DNA from: Dicaeum eximium
Taxonomy: Eukaryota; Chordata; Aves; Passeriformes; Dicaeidae
Assembly: GCA_013396995.1 (NCBI GenBank)
Contig: VWZP01008346.1
Span: 627,874 to 691,873 of the forward strand
Direction of reading: 5' to 3'
DNA: 64,000 bases
Part shown: positions 1 to 10,626 of the stretch, in pieces
Numbering within the stretch: position 1 is the stretch's first letter
Layout: each line of letters starts with the position of its first letter
Made by a program: the position numbers and the translations under genes
Notes under the pieces: generated by a model
Told to the model about the DNA's origin: nothing
Database searches by the model: none
What the model saw: the letters and a program-made list of their open reading frames with translations, nothing else

Positions 1-2320
1 AAACAGAAGGTCTACCCATCACCTAATTTTTTCTTCATAGTACATCATGAGCAATTTTATGTGATCTTGTAATTTGCTTGTATTTTCTGCCCTGCATTGC
101 TTTTTCATGGTTTTGGTTATGGGAGAGGGTTCTTAGGCAGGCTTTTTGCTGTCTTTTTGTTCTTTTCCTCTGTTAAATGCCAAATTGTCCCTGAGACTGC
201 TCTGTTGAAGCTGTCCATATTGTGTTTGTCTCCATCTCCTCATAATGTTAACGTGAAGTTTTTGCAAATTTTTGTTCAATCTCCTGCAGCTTCATTCCAA
301 TTAATAAATGATGAGAATTTTAATCTGACAATTCTATAATTCAGCTTTTTTATATGATTCAGTATTGGTCTTCCCCAGATTCTTGACCTCAGTTGTTTTT
401 CTGTTTTTAAAAAATCTCTTTCATTAATTCTTGAAAGAATGTAAAACCCTAGAAATCCTCTAAAAGCACGTACTGCCCTGGTCTTTTCTTCACATGTCAA
501 AGTGCCATTGGAATATGTAGTCACCTTTACAAGTAACAAGTACAGTCTCAGGACATCATTCTGTCCTCCACAGATAAAGACCCTTCCTGCAAAGCAGTTT
601 CAAAAATAACGCGTTCCATTGGTAGAAATTACACATTACATATTCTTTCCACTATGAAGACTGTGTTTGAGCCGTTGGTCTTTTCACGTGAAGGATTTTT
701 TTAAAAGAAAAAATCTTTCTACTTGGACACTACTTGTATTTCCTTAAATCTTTTGTATTTTTCCATCTTTGGACATGCTACAGAGCCCTGGTACCTGGAT
801 GCTGTATAGACCACAGAAGCTTGAACAACTCAAGTGCACAGGAGATGTTTTTCTCCCAAAATTTTCAGTGGAAACAAACTTACAGACTTCAGAGTTAGAC
901 TATGCATAGGACTTACCCTGAGGTAGCAACATAGGCTAAATACTTTGATCCTGAGGAAGAAAAATTTAAGTTTCCCAGCTTCATTCTTGAAGGGCAAAGA
1001 TCTTACCTGCTGCAACCAATGCTAATCCATTCTTTAGATAGATAACAAAGGAATTTTTATAATTTCACAAGCCTATATTTTTTCCTACTTTTTGATGAGT
1101 CACTCTGTATCACACACAGAGCTATTAATGTAAACGAGCTCATAGTGAGAAAACACAAAATTAAGTAAGTATATGCTTGCAGAGAAGGTGAGAGTAAGAA
1201 AGTAAGCAGTTATCCTTCCTTGAACAACATAAATATAATTCAAATAATAAAATTTTTTATAAACATTTATTAGAAAAATTTGATGGAAATGTTTGTCTCA
1301 AACTTAAGCCTGAACTTTTCTAGATCAATATAAGTATCTGAATGTTCATGTTCATAATATTGTAATTTTGAAAACTTGTGCAATAGCAAACAATACAATA
1401 TAATTAATTGTTTTATGTTTTCACAATGTTAATTCATGTGAAGAAGTGTTGTTTAGACAGAGCCCTTCTGGGGATGTAACTGCACATTGTGAAATAGTTG
1501 GTGGCCGTTCTCACTTAGAAATTCCCTCCCTGCCATTCTCACACTGATTTTTCTTCTCTCCACAGCTTGTCACCCTGGGCTGTGCTGGCATGATGGTCCA
1601 GGAGGGTACACCATACTTGAAAGAGATTATGGAACTGACCCCGTTTTTGAGGATTTGTATTTTAAGTTTTTGGCAAGCACAATATATGGCAAACACAAAT
1701 GCCATCCCCTTGGCCAGATATTGAAGCTGCAAAAATCTGGTTGCCAGATTTACTAGGATTTAGAAACATTGCTTCATACAAGGAAGACATATGAGAGGGG
1801 TCATTAGAGAACTGGGATTCTGGCACTTAAAATCAGAAGTATCGTGAGCTTGTAAACAAAGAAGTGTTGAGAAAGCCAGTATGTTCAGAACATGTGGTTT
1901 GAAGTGGAAATTGTGGTACTGGTAATATTATGGGATTTCAGATACATCAGTCAAAGCAGAGAAAAATCAAATAGGCTGCCAGTTAGGGAAGAAAATGTGG
2001 CAGAAACAACTGCTTAAAAACTAAGACACATGATGAGGGAAGCAAGTCCAGCTCTAAGTGGAAGTGGCATAGTACACTTACCAGAAGCTTGACAGAAGAA
2101 AGTTAATCCACAGATTATAACAACAAAACAAAAAAATTGTTGATGAAGGTGAAAATTAAATAGGCCTTCATGGTGGTCATGTGGTGTTACTTACTTCTTA
2201 AAAGTTAGAATATAATGAAGAAACTCCCTGCATCATCAAACAACCCTATGAATCCACATGGACTGAAATTCAAAGCCTAAGACAAGTGCATCATTTGGTT
2301 GGTAATTGCCCAGCAAAGAT
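1..2320. other. AT-rich unique sequence, no gene seen
   Basis: I see no recognisable gene or repeat family here. Open frames are short (under about 90 codons), occur on both strands, and show no known domain. Base composition is AT-rich, typical of avian intergenic or intronic DNA. Strongly diverged repeats could be present but are beyond recognition by eye. Confidence 0.6.
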
Positions 2321-2660
2321 GGTAACAGTGGTTTCCTAAGGCCACCGGAGAAGCAGCCAGACCAGGCAGTAGAATAATCCTGGGCTGCCTTATTTGCCTG
2401 CAGCGACAGCTGGAACACCATGAGACTGTGCCATGGAGATCGCTCAGTAGATGGGTCTGGGGGAGGGGTCTGGCAGGGCCCAGGAGGGTCTGCAGCCCCT
2501 GAGCTGGGTCAGAGCAGCTTCCAGGGGCTGCCCCAGAGCCTCATAGCTCAGGGATTGCTCTGCAGAGGCTGCTGCAGCACGCTCGGCTTCGGTGCTCTTC
2601 TAGGAGCAACTGCAATTGGGCTCCTCCAAAAGGGGAACTGTGGGAAAGAAGCACCTTGTT
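2321..2660. other. GC-richer patch next to the ancient CR1
   Basis: Composition changes visibly from AT-rich flanks to a G/C-rich block with many CTG, CAG and GGG runs. One plus-strand frame stays open for 80 codons (2,420-2,662, ATG start), but its Gly/Ser/Leu-rich translation resembles no family I know, so I treat it as a chance frame in GC-rich DNA. The block stops about 80 bp before recognisable CR1 sequence. It could be the unrecognised 5' part of that element, another old repeat, or unique sequence. Confidence 0.4.
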
Positions 2661-2739
2661 AAATTAAAAAGGTCAGCTAAGAGAATGGAATCCTCTTAGT
2701 TCTCTTGAATTTTTTTTTGATCACCACCACACTGGAAGC

Positions 2740-4400
2740 ATTGGGCCAACACTCTTTAGGAAGAAAAGTGTGGGAAAATGCAAAAGAAAACCCACCTGCT
2801 AAGGAGGAAGTGACAAGCATAACAAAAGCAAGGAGATGCTCTGCAAAAAACCAACGTCCATATTAAAAGAATAGAAAGAATTGTATATTCTGGCAGGTAA
2901 CATGTAAAATCACAAGAAGACAAGAAGAATTCTGAGGAGCATCTAGCAGAGGAATTCACAAGTAGCAACAAATCTTTCTTCCAGTATATCAAAAGCAGGA
3001 CTTAAGCCAAAATTTGAAGGGCAAAGGTAGTAATTGTGGTATGAAGAGAGCACTCAGGAGGGTTAGGCCATTGCAGAGGAGTTACATTAATTATTTTCAT
3101 CAGCACTCACTGCACAAGAAACAGGGCAGATTCTGATCTAAAGATGTCTTTATGAGAGACTCCTCAGAGGACCCACGTGGAAAGGAAGTGGCTACAGAAG
3201 ACCACACGTGGAACAAACAGACACAAAGAGCAGCATGTTGCAGGACAAGGTGGTATTCATGATAGAGTTCATGACATGAGGAATTCAAGCCTGAAAGAAT
3301 AGAATGACTCCTAAAACATGGCAGTGGTAACTTTCTCAAAGCTGCCCTGGGACCCAAGGACAACTGAAAATCTGAAGGCAACTTTTGAAAAACTTTTTAA
3401 GAAGAGACCTGGGGAAGTACAAAAATCATAAGCACTTTTTAAAGCATGATATCTGTACCATGCAGAATAGCTATCAAGAACAGAGTTACTTAATATTTTG
3501 ATAAAATGATGGGGCTTTTTGGCCTTTCTGAAGTCTTAGCAACAGGTACATGGATAACAGTGATGTGGTTGATGTGGCTTACTTGGTTTTTCCAAAAGGC
3601 TTTTGAAAAATGTCTTAATAGAGGCTTTTAGGGAAACTCTGCACCATGTTGTGAGAGGGAAGAGCCTTGTATGGTTAAATGCTTAGAAGACAGGAGTAAA
3701 TGGTCAATTTTCACAGTAGAAGGCAGTGACAGATGAGGTTCTGTATTATCTATGCTATAGTCTTCGCTATTCAACATGGTTATATATTACTTTAAAAAGC
3801 ATGTTAGCACTGAGGTAATCAAGTTTGATGATACTAATTTATTCAGGGTAGTAAAACTTGGTAACTGAGCTGACTGAGCAATAAAATGACAACTGGAATT
3901 CAGTGTAGATAAATGTTCAGTGATGTACATAAAGAGAAGAAATACTAATTTCACTTCATGAGCTGCCTGGAACGAGAGCTGGGAGGTATGATTGATAGTC
4001 ACACAGAAACATCAGTGTTCAATAGTGTTCAAAAGAGTAAATCAAGTATCAGAAGCTGTTAGGAGAAGAATGAAGAGCAGAGGAGAGACTGGTGGTCTGC
4101 CACAGTGTAAATCAGTGGTTTTGCCCTATCTGTAATATGTTGTGCAGTTCTGCTCTTGTCCCTCCCTACCACCACAAAAAAGTACAAGGGACCAAAGAAC
4201 ATTTAGTCAAGTTCAACAAGGACAGTCAGAAACATAGATTAACTGTCATGTCAGAAATTACTTAAGCTACAACTGTTGAGATATTCTCAATGACAAGGGA
4301 AAAACTGTGGAAAAAGGAACCAGGAAGAAACTAAATTATTAGGGACAACAAATAATTATAATCACAATAAAAAAAGGAGAGTTGAAGGAAAAGTCAGAGG
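2740..4400 (+). mobile_element. Ancient CR1 LINE, ORF2/RT fragment, heavily degenerate
   Basis: The block reads as an old CR1 of the kind shared by birds, turtles and crocodilians. Recognisable landmarks in order: a stretch around 2,990 encoding the usual 'Y-I-K-S-R' pre-RT segment; the segment around 3,060-3,100 that matches the CR1 passage ahead of the RT; RT motif A near 3,560-3,610, where the usual LDF-x-K-AFD reads as LVF-x-KGF followed by a stop, so the catalytic Asp is gone; the region near 3,825 corresponding to FADDTKLF, shortened by a codon; and the 'CVQF' passage near 4,140. Many stops and frameshifts show it is inactive. Divergence is far higher than in the CR1 copy at 53.9 kb. 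The 5' edge is uncertain by about 100 bp, and the 3' edge (somewhere in 4,330-4,480) by a similar amount. Confidence 0.8.
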
Positions 4401-7400
4401 GCAAAAACCATAAAAACAGGGAAACAGAGATACTAAAGTAGTAAGCAAAATATTTCTTGATGGCTCATTGAAGACATCCAAAGACAGGGTGATTGCTGCT
4501 CAGGCATTCTGTGCACAGAGGCTTGGCGAGGTGTATGTCTACAACTCAACACTAAACACTGAAGAATTTCTTTTTTAATCAAACACAGTTAGTTTGATAC
4601 TCATTTACATTCACAATTTTTCAGGTATTGTATGTTTTAACTCCTTTAACTGTTTTGTTTGAAATGCAAATGATAAGCATATATCTTTTAATGTATTTCA
4701 GAGTCCAGCTCCACATGAAGCTTTCAGATGACCTTCTGGGACTCTAAACTAAACAAACCCCAAACTTTCCAATTTAAATCAGGAGGACGGCTATTTTAAT
4801 TGATTTTTCTCTATAATCTTTATCAGTATTTGAAGAATTTACCAGCTTAAAAATACATCAGTCAGTCAGCATCATAACAAATCTTTATTTTAATATTCTT
4901 CATTATTTAAATAATAAAAAAGGAACTGATTAATCTATTTTCTATCTTAAAACCCCATAGAGCTGAGACAACCAGGTAATTTCCAACCAGTTCACAAATG
5001 CTTCTCTAATATAGACCAGTAGTGGCTAAATTATGGTGAGCTGTGTTTAAAATCACTGCAGGTATTCTAGTTAATGAAGTGTTAGTTAGGTGGCAGATGA
5101 CCATGAGGGGTTGGGGTCATGTGAGTCATCAGTACAGGAGAAGGAAGGCATAAATGCTGATCTGTGTGACATGAAAGAAGGACATTGAGGATTGCCCTTG
5201 TAAATGGTAGTCTTTGCTACATTCAGCATCTGCTGACCGGGGCCAAAATGTAGTTGCCAATGTACAGGTGGAAAGCTCTGTATATTGCTCATAGGTCGCT
5301 CATATTTATTTTATAGACATTGTAACAGCAAAGGCCAATGGGTTTACTGAATTTAGAAAACTAGGGGCAAATGCAGAGTCAAACCCCCAAGCTTTCTGAT
5401 TCCAAATTCTCTTCTGTGATGAAGAGAAGAAGGTGTAAAATCATCAAAATAAAAAACAGACAATAATTTCATATGTAGGTCTTAGCAGAGGAGCAGTCAG
5501 CAACTGCAATCTTAGGGATGCAATCTTAGTAATTTCAAATCTTAGTAATTTATTTTATGGACAATATTTCCTATGTAACATGAATGGAGTAAAATCACTT
5601 CTATGAGAAGAACAAATGATTCTGTGATAGCATATGTCTGGACTCAGTTTCCAGGTATGCAGTCACCTTCACAGAAGGCTGATGCTGACTTTCTGTGGGG
5701 AAGGTTAGAACAACTCTGGGCTCATCTTCCATGTGAGTTATCTCCTGGGCTACCTAGGTCATTGGCACTGAACTTCATCATTATTTTAGTACCAAAGAAG
5801 CAACAAAAATGTGTTATCTTTTTTGTGGACACATAAGTAAAAGGAAATGGAAAATTACGGCAGTTTTTAAAGATCAGAGAAGTGTCAAGACATTAGAGTT
5901 GTGATCTAATGCTTCATTGTTAAAATGCCTGTTGCCTCCTATAATTTTTCCTCTTGTTCCCTTCTCTTTTTTCTTGCTAATATTTGTTCTTTTCACTGGC
6001 ATTGCATGTCCTACCAAACGTGTCTATTATTCTTCTGTTTTATACATCCCATTGCAACACCTCTGTCCTCATCATCCTACATACTTTGTCAGTGTTTGAG
6101 TTCCCTAGCTGTCTTTTTTTGTTCCTGGTGATTTTTCAGAGGTAAAAGAAAGTGGAATCTTCAAAGGCATTCGATACAAAATTGTGATACTTTTCCACTT
6201 AAGTCAGTGTATATTGTCTGATTTTTCTGGGGGCTGTAGCTAGGCAAAGTATGAATGCCTCTCTAGGGAACTACAGTGAGTGAAAGTGCTGATTTTCAAG
6301 TTCTTTTTTCAAAGGATGTAGATAACTGATCTTTTTAAAATGAAATAACTGAGAGTCCATATGAAGTAAGCAAGCTGTTATCCCCCACATAATTCTTGAA
6401 AATCACAAGTTTGTCTGAAACACTGACTCTCTCTTTTTATCCTTTGATTTAATTCTGAAGATGACACTTACTCCAGAAAATACCAGCCCACACAATCAAG
6501 CTGAAAATGGTCTTATGATGGAAAAAGTTAGGCAATCTTAACAGCAGGTGTCAGTGTGAACTCTGCCTTTCTAATTAAGGGTGAAAACAATCTGATTAAA
6601 AAGTTTCAGCACCATCACATAATACTCTCGGTTGTGGATTTTAAAAGCTCTTTTATTATTCAAAAGTGCTTTCCAAATATTGTTCTTTCATATGTCAAAT
6701 AGTTACCATATCATAATCAGGGTATTTTTCTCTCTTTTCAGCAATTTTCACTTAGCAGCAGCAGCACCGTAATAAAAGCCTTGAAATCACACCTCTGAAA
6801 GCAGCAACCATAATAGTAAATATTTGCTCTTATATAATATCTATTGAATTTGTTTTATAGAAGAATGTTATAAATAAGTAATAAGGTTGATTGAAAATAC
6901 AGACTAGATTATGAAAATACAAACAAAATACAATTTTGAAGAGATTTCAAGAATAGTATAGTCAGTAGAAAAAGAAAACCTAGAGTAGAAAGCCACTGAG
7001 GCATGTAGTAATAAAAATCAATTGTCTGCAGAGCTGGCTGAACAAGCTGTAAGATGTTAATGAAAGGTATTAAATTAGAATTACCTGGAAACTAGTATAG
7101 TGGTGGGGGGTGGGGGAGTTAAGATGGAAGAAATTAACACTTTTATAATGAAATCCATTTAGGTATTCCTTCTTCCCTTCTGCCTTTAGCCAATACCTTT
7201 GCTCACCCATATCTGTGCTAGGTGTGAAAAGATATTTTGCATTTTTGAAGATCTTTGGAGTGCTTACCTATATTTCTTCTACAGTACAGATATTCCAGCT
7301 ACTGCACTGTTGGGATATTTAGTCCTACTTTTTTTTTTTTTTCCCAGACGAGAAGCATAGAAACTTCTATCAATGTGATTGTTGAGCAGCATGGTCTACG

Positions 7401-7522
7401 TGAAAGCTGAGGATAATGACAGATGAGGCATCTGTAGATTTTTTTCTATGACTAGATATGAGACAAAAAACTCCGCAGATCTAGAAGACATATTTAAGAT
7501 AATGATTCTTTCCAAAGTTCCA
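4401..7522. other. AT-rich unique sequence with minor simple repeats
   Basis: No gene or repeat family is recognised. There is a short internal duplication at 5,508-5,556 (repeated CAATCTTAG / AATCTTAGTAATTT), a G-rich run near 7,103-7,118, and a 14-T run at 7,329-7,342. Open frames are at most about 77 codons and unremarkable. Confidence 0.55.
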
Positions 7523-7528
7523 ATATAC

Positions 7529-7566
<38 letters not shown>

Positions 7567-7608
7567 TTTTTATATATACATACATACATATATATATTTG
7601 CATATATG
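7523..7608. repeat. Compound microsatellite (TA)n-(TG)n-(TA/TACA)n
   Basis: A run of alternating TG begins after ATATATA near 7,536 and continues to about 7,564. It is followed by a T run and then TATA, CATA and TATATATA units to about 7,608. Frames on both strands remain open through it (Val/Cys on plus, Thr/His on minus) only because the dinucleotide lacks stops; these are not genes. Such tracts are usually length-polymorphic. Confidence 0.95.
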
Positions 7609-10319
7609 CAGATGAGCAATGAGCAAGGCTGGAAGGCAGCCAGACTCTCCCAGCTGAGAATTCCCCTGGCTGCCTGCTTTGGCTGGCACCTGCCACACTC
7701 TGCTCCTGTGTCACAGAGCTGCAAGTACCTTGTCCTTCAGCTGTACTCAGTCAGGGCATGTAGAGCTTTCACTGGGATACAGAACAGTGTGAGTCTGTCT
7801 TGAGAATCAGTGATTCATAACTACCTCCATCATTTGGCCTCCTCTACTCCCCCAAAAACTTTCCATCTTTTTGGCTGCATGTTTTGTCTGGCTACCATGG
7901 TGTACTGCCTGAGTGACTCCAGAATGGGAATGTATTATCTTCCTGATAGCTGTAAGGTAGAAAAGCTCTGCTACTCCTCATAATACACACGGGAAGTTAA
8001 GGCCAAGTGTTTCTACTGACTCCAAAATCTGTGTTTGAATTCAAAGAACCAAATCAGCTGAAGCTGTGTCTGCATGGCCTGGAGGAGCTCAGGTATGAGG
8101 CAGTCCTGCTCTTTGCCTCAGATTTCTTTTTTGGAGAGGCATCTTGATTTTCCAGATGAGAAGCAAAGTGATAGTCAACCTGCAGGCAGTCCCCAGAGAA
8201 TTTTGCCTCTGGCCCCAAGTGAGAAGGCAGAGTAAATACAGGAGCAATTTAAGAGCCAGAGCTTTTACAGTAATTGGGTGTCCACGATTTCAGCACAGCA
8301 CAACTACATTTTATGAGATTTGGACTTGAGAGTGGAATCCAAAGCCCAGATTTTGGGGACTAGACAAAGTTCGGATAACCCAGAAACATCATGTTCTGAG
8401 GAGTCATTTGGAATTATCCCAAAGGTACCAGTAAAAGGTTTGTCTGAAAACTCATTCTGTTTGAGACTTGCATGTCTATACTGGACTACAAGGTAAGAAT
8501 CTAGATTTCCTCTGAAAGTAAGTACTCTGAAAGTACTTACAAGTAGGAAGGGAACAAAGTAAACTTTGGTTGTACTGTACCATCTATCCCAATGGCTAGG
8601 GGATTCAACCTGCATATGGGAACCTCTGGCCCTTCCAATTTGTCTTTCTGCAGCTGGAAGTATTTAAAATCATCATCTCTTTGTGGCTGCCTTTACCATT
8701 AGGGTAGCTGGTGGTCTGCTTAAACGGATTGTACTGGAGGCAGAGAGGAGGCATAGTCCTGTAGCCCAACAGGTTAGACATTAAGGACTGGGCTGTCAAC
8801 AGTTTGTCCAAAAGAAGAGAGGAACTGTGCAGAAGCACAAAGTAATGCTCTGCTCTCGTGGCTTCCAGGACTTGAGGTGGTGGGCACTCATCTCTGGTTA
8901 CTGGTGGCACTGGGTATTGGCTTATTCTACCTTTGAATGTACCTCCAGCCTGACATACTGCATGGGATTAATCAATTTACAGATAAAACAAGCTGCACCT
9001 CAGTTTCTGAATTTAGTTGAATTTTGTGTTGTATCTGTTGCAGTGGGATTAAAATAAAAGTGGAAGGTGGCTTGTTTAAAAAAAAGGGGAAAAAACTTCA
9101 TCCATATGGATTTGGTTATCAAAAGTTATTCTGACTGAATGAAACTTTTTTGACTTGGTCTTTACCTTCCTTAAGCATCCTACTTGCCCTGAGCACTACT
9201 GAGAAAGGGTGAGAAGTATGTCTATACCAGCAAATAACACCATTCCCAAGAATATTCCCAGGCCCAGAAGCCGACTGGCATGGACTGACTCACAAGTACA
9301 CCAGTAAACAAACACAGCTCCAGAACAGACTGACTGGATGCAAATCCTTTGGTGCTAATGGTCTGTGGGATGTTGTAATTCCATGCCTGGGAATTGCTTG
9401 GGAGACAGCTAGTTGGTACAGGCCAAAAACTTGTCAGAGACTGCTCTAATAAGTTCAGATCAGTCATATTCCAGTGTCTGGGAACAGTCACAGGTACTGT
9501 TTAATTCACTGGCATAGACATAGCCTTAGGTTCACTGGTGTGTTCCACAAATTCTTTCCAACTGCTCAGAGATGATAAAGACTGCTGATTATTGGTGGGG
9601 AAATATTAAAAGTTAAATCTTGGCTTGAATGCCTGCTTTGTTGTGGACCTTTTTACTTTTGAGAAATACAAATTTATAGTTTGGTTCTGGGTTTTTGGTC
9701 TTGTAGTGTTTATCTTGTTAGTGTAGCAGACCTTTTAATGTCTTGTAGTAATATAAAATAGCTTGAAGATATCTACCGGTTTTTGAATTAATTTTGTGGC
9801 CTTTAGGGCAAATTTAGGAGTAGACAACTAAATTTGAAATGCTTTGTGTGATTCTAGATATATAAAAGCAGCCTTCTGTGCAGAGTCTTCTCTCTCCAAC
9901 ACCTATTGTTTTATTTGATAACAGTTACTTATTTAGAAGATATGACAATTTTAAAACTATCATTCCAGAAAACAGATGCCTTTAAAAGACTTTCAGGTTT
10001 GGCAAAACACTGCTTCATTTTATTGTGCAATTAACTGTGCTTATTATGTAGGAACTGAGTAAAATTATAACTGTGTTCCATATTAACTTGATACAAAAAA
10101 AGTAAAGCAATGCTTAGGTATGAACAGATTGCCTATTTGAATTATCTTAATCTGTTCATTATCACATTTCTAAGTCTTCTAATTCCTACTTCCTATGATG
10201 CTTAAAGTTTTAGCTTTCATATTATCAGATTCTGTACTGCATTAGTATATAACTCTGAACTTCATATAAAGTGTTAGCAAGTTCTCCTCACAGTTTAGTT
10301 AGACAAAACAATTCTCTTC
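7609..10319. other. Unique sequence, no gene seen
   Basis: Composition is mixed, with a mildly GC-richer part at 7,620-7,760. Open frames reach 103 codons on the minus strand (8,304-8,615), but the translations look random. A 9-bp perfect inverted repeat with a 5-nt loop sits at 8,518-8,540. I recognise no transposon. Confidence 0.55.
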
Positions 10320-10626
10320 CAGCCCGAGAACCAAGGACATCATTGCAGCTTCAGGCCCAAAAGGTATAAACAAGAGCAAATTGAGGAGAGAAAACTGTGA
10401 GGATGGGGCTTCATAACCTGGAGCTGTAATTGGAGAATTGACCCCAATATGTAAATGGACCAAAACTTATAAAAGTGTGAAAACTTGTGATCCATTGTCC
10501 ATCTTGGGTGTAGTCTTGGCCAGGCTCTTGTACTGCCCAAGATGTGTCCTTTCAAGGCCTTTTAATTAACACCTACTTTATTACTTTAACTCTAACCTCT
10601 GTTCTAGGTAGCCTCTCAAGGCATCA
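10320..10626 (+). mobile_element. ERV LTR fragment, copy 1 (3' part)
   Basis: The segment 10,422-10,626 aligns by eye to 24,567-24,775 with about 20 differences plus one small indel, roughly 90% identity. It contains TATAAAA at 10,468-10,474, set in the same sequence as in the other copy. It ends in the same CTCTCAAGG.ATCA, consistent with an LTR 3' end in CA. The poly(A)-signal position, AATAAA in copy 2, reads AATTAAC here. The 100 bp upstream (10,320-10,421) is absent from copy 2 and is included because it resembles the continuation of this LTR as I remember it from songbird genomes. Family assignment is tentative. No internal retroviral genes follow, so it is a solo or truncated LTR. Confidence 0.7.

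Noticed and set aside
7329..7342. Homopolymer runs (also 13,809-13,823, 34,546-34,562 and 41,021-41,036) as retrogene poly(A) tails
   Set aside because: No processed-gene sequence or target-site duplication was seen next to any of them; the run at 13.8 kb lies inside a CR1.
7481..7803. Overlapping frames on both strands at the TG repeat
   Set aside because: The Val-Cys and Thr-His repeats come from the dinucleotide microsatellite; the flanking peptides are unremarkable.
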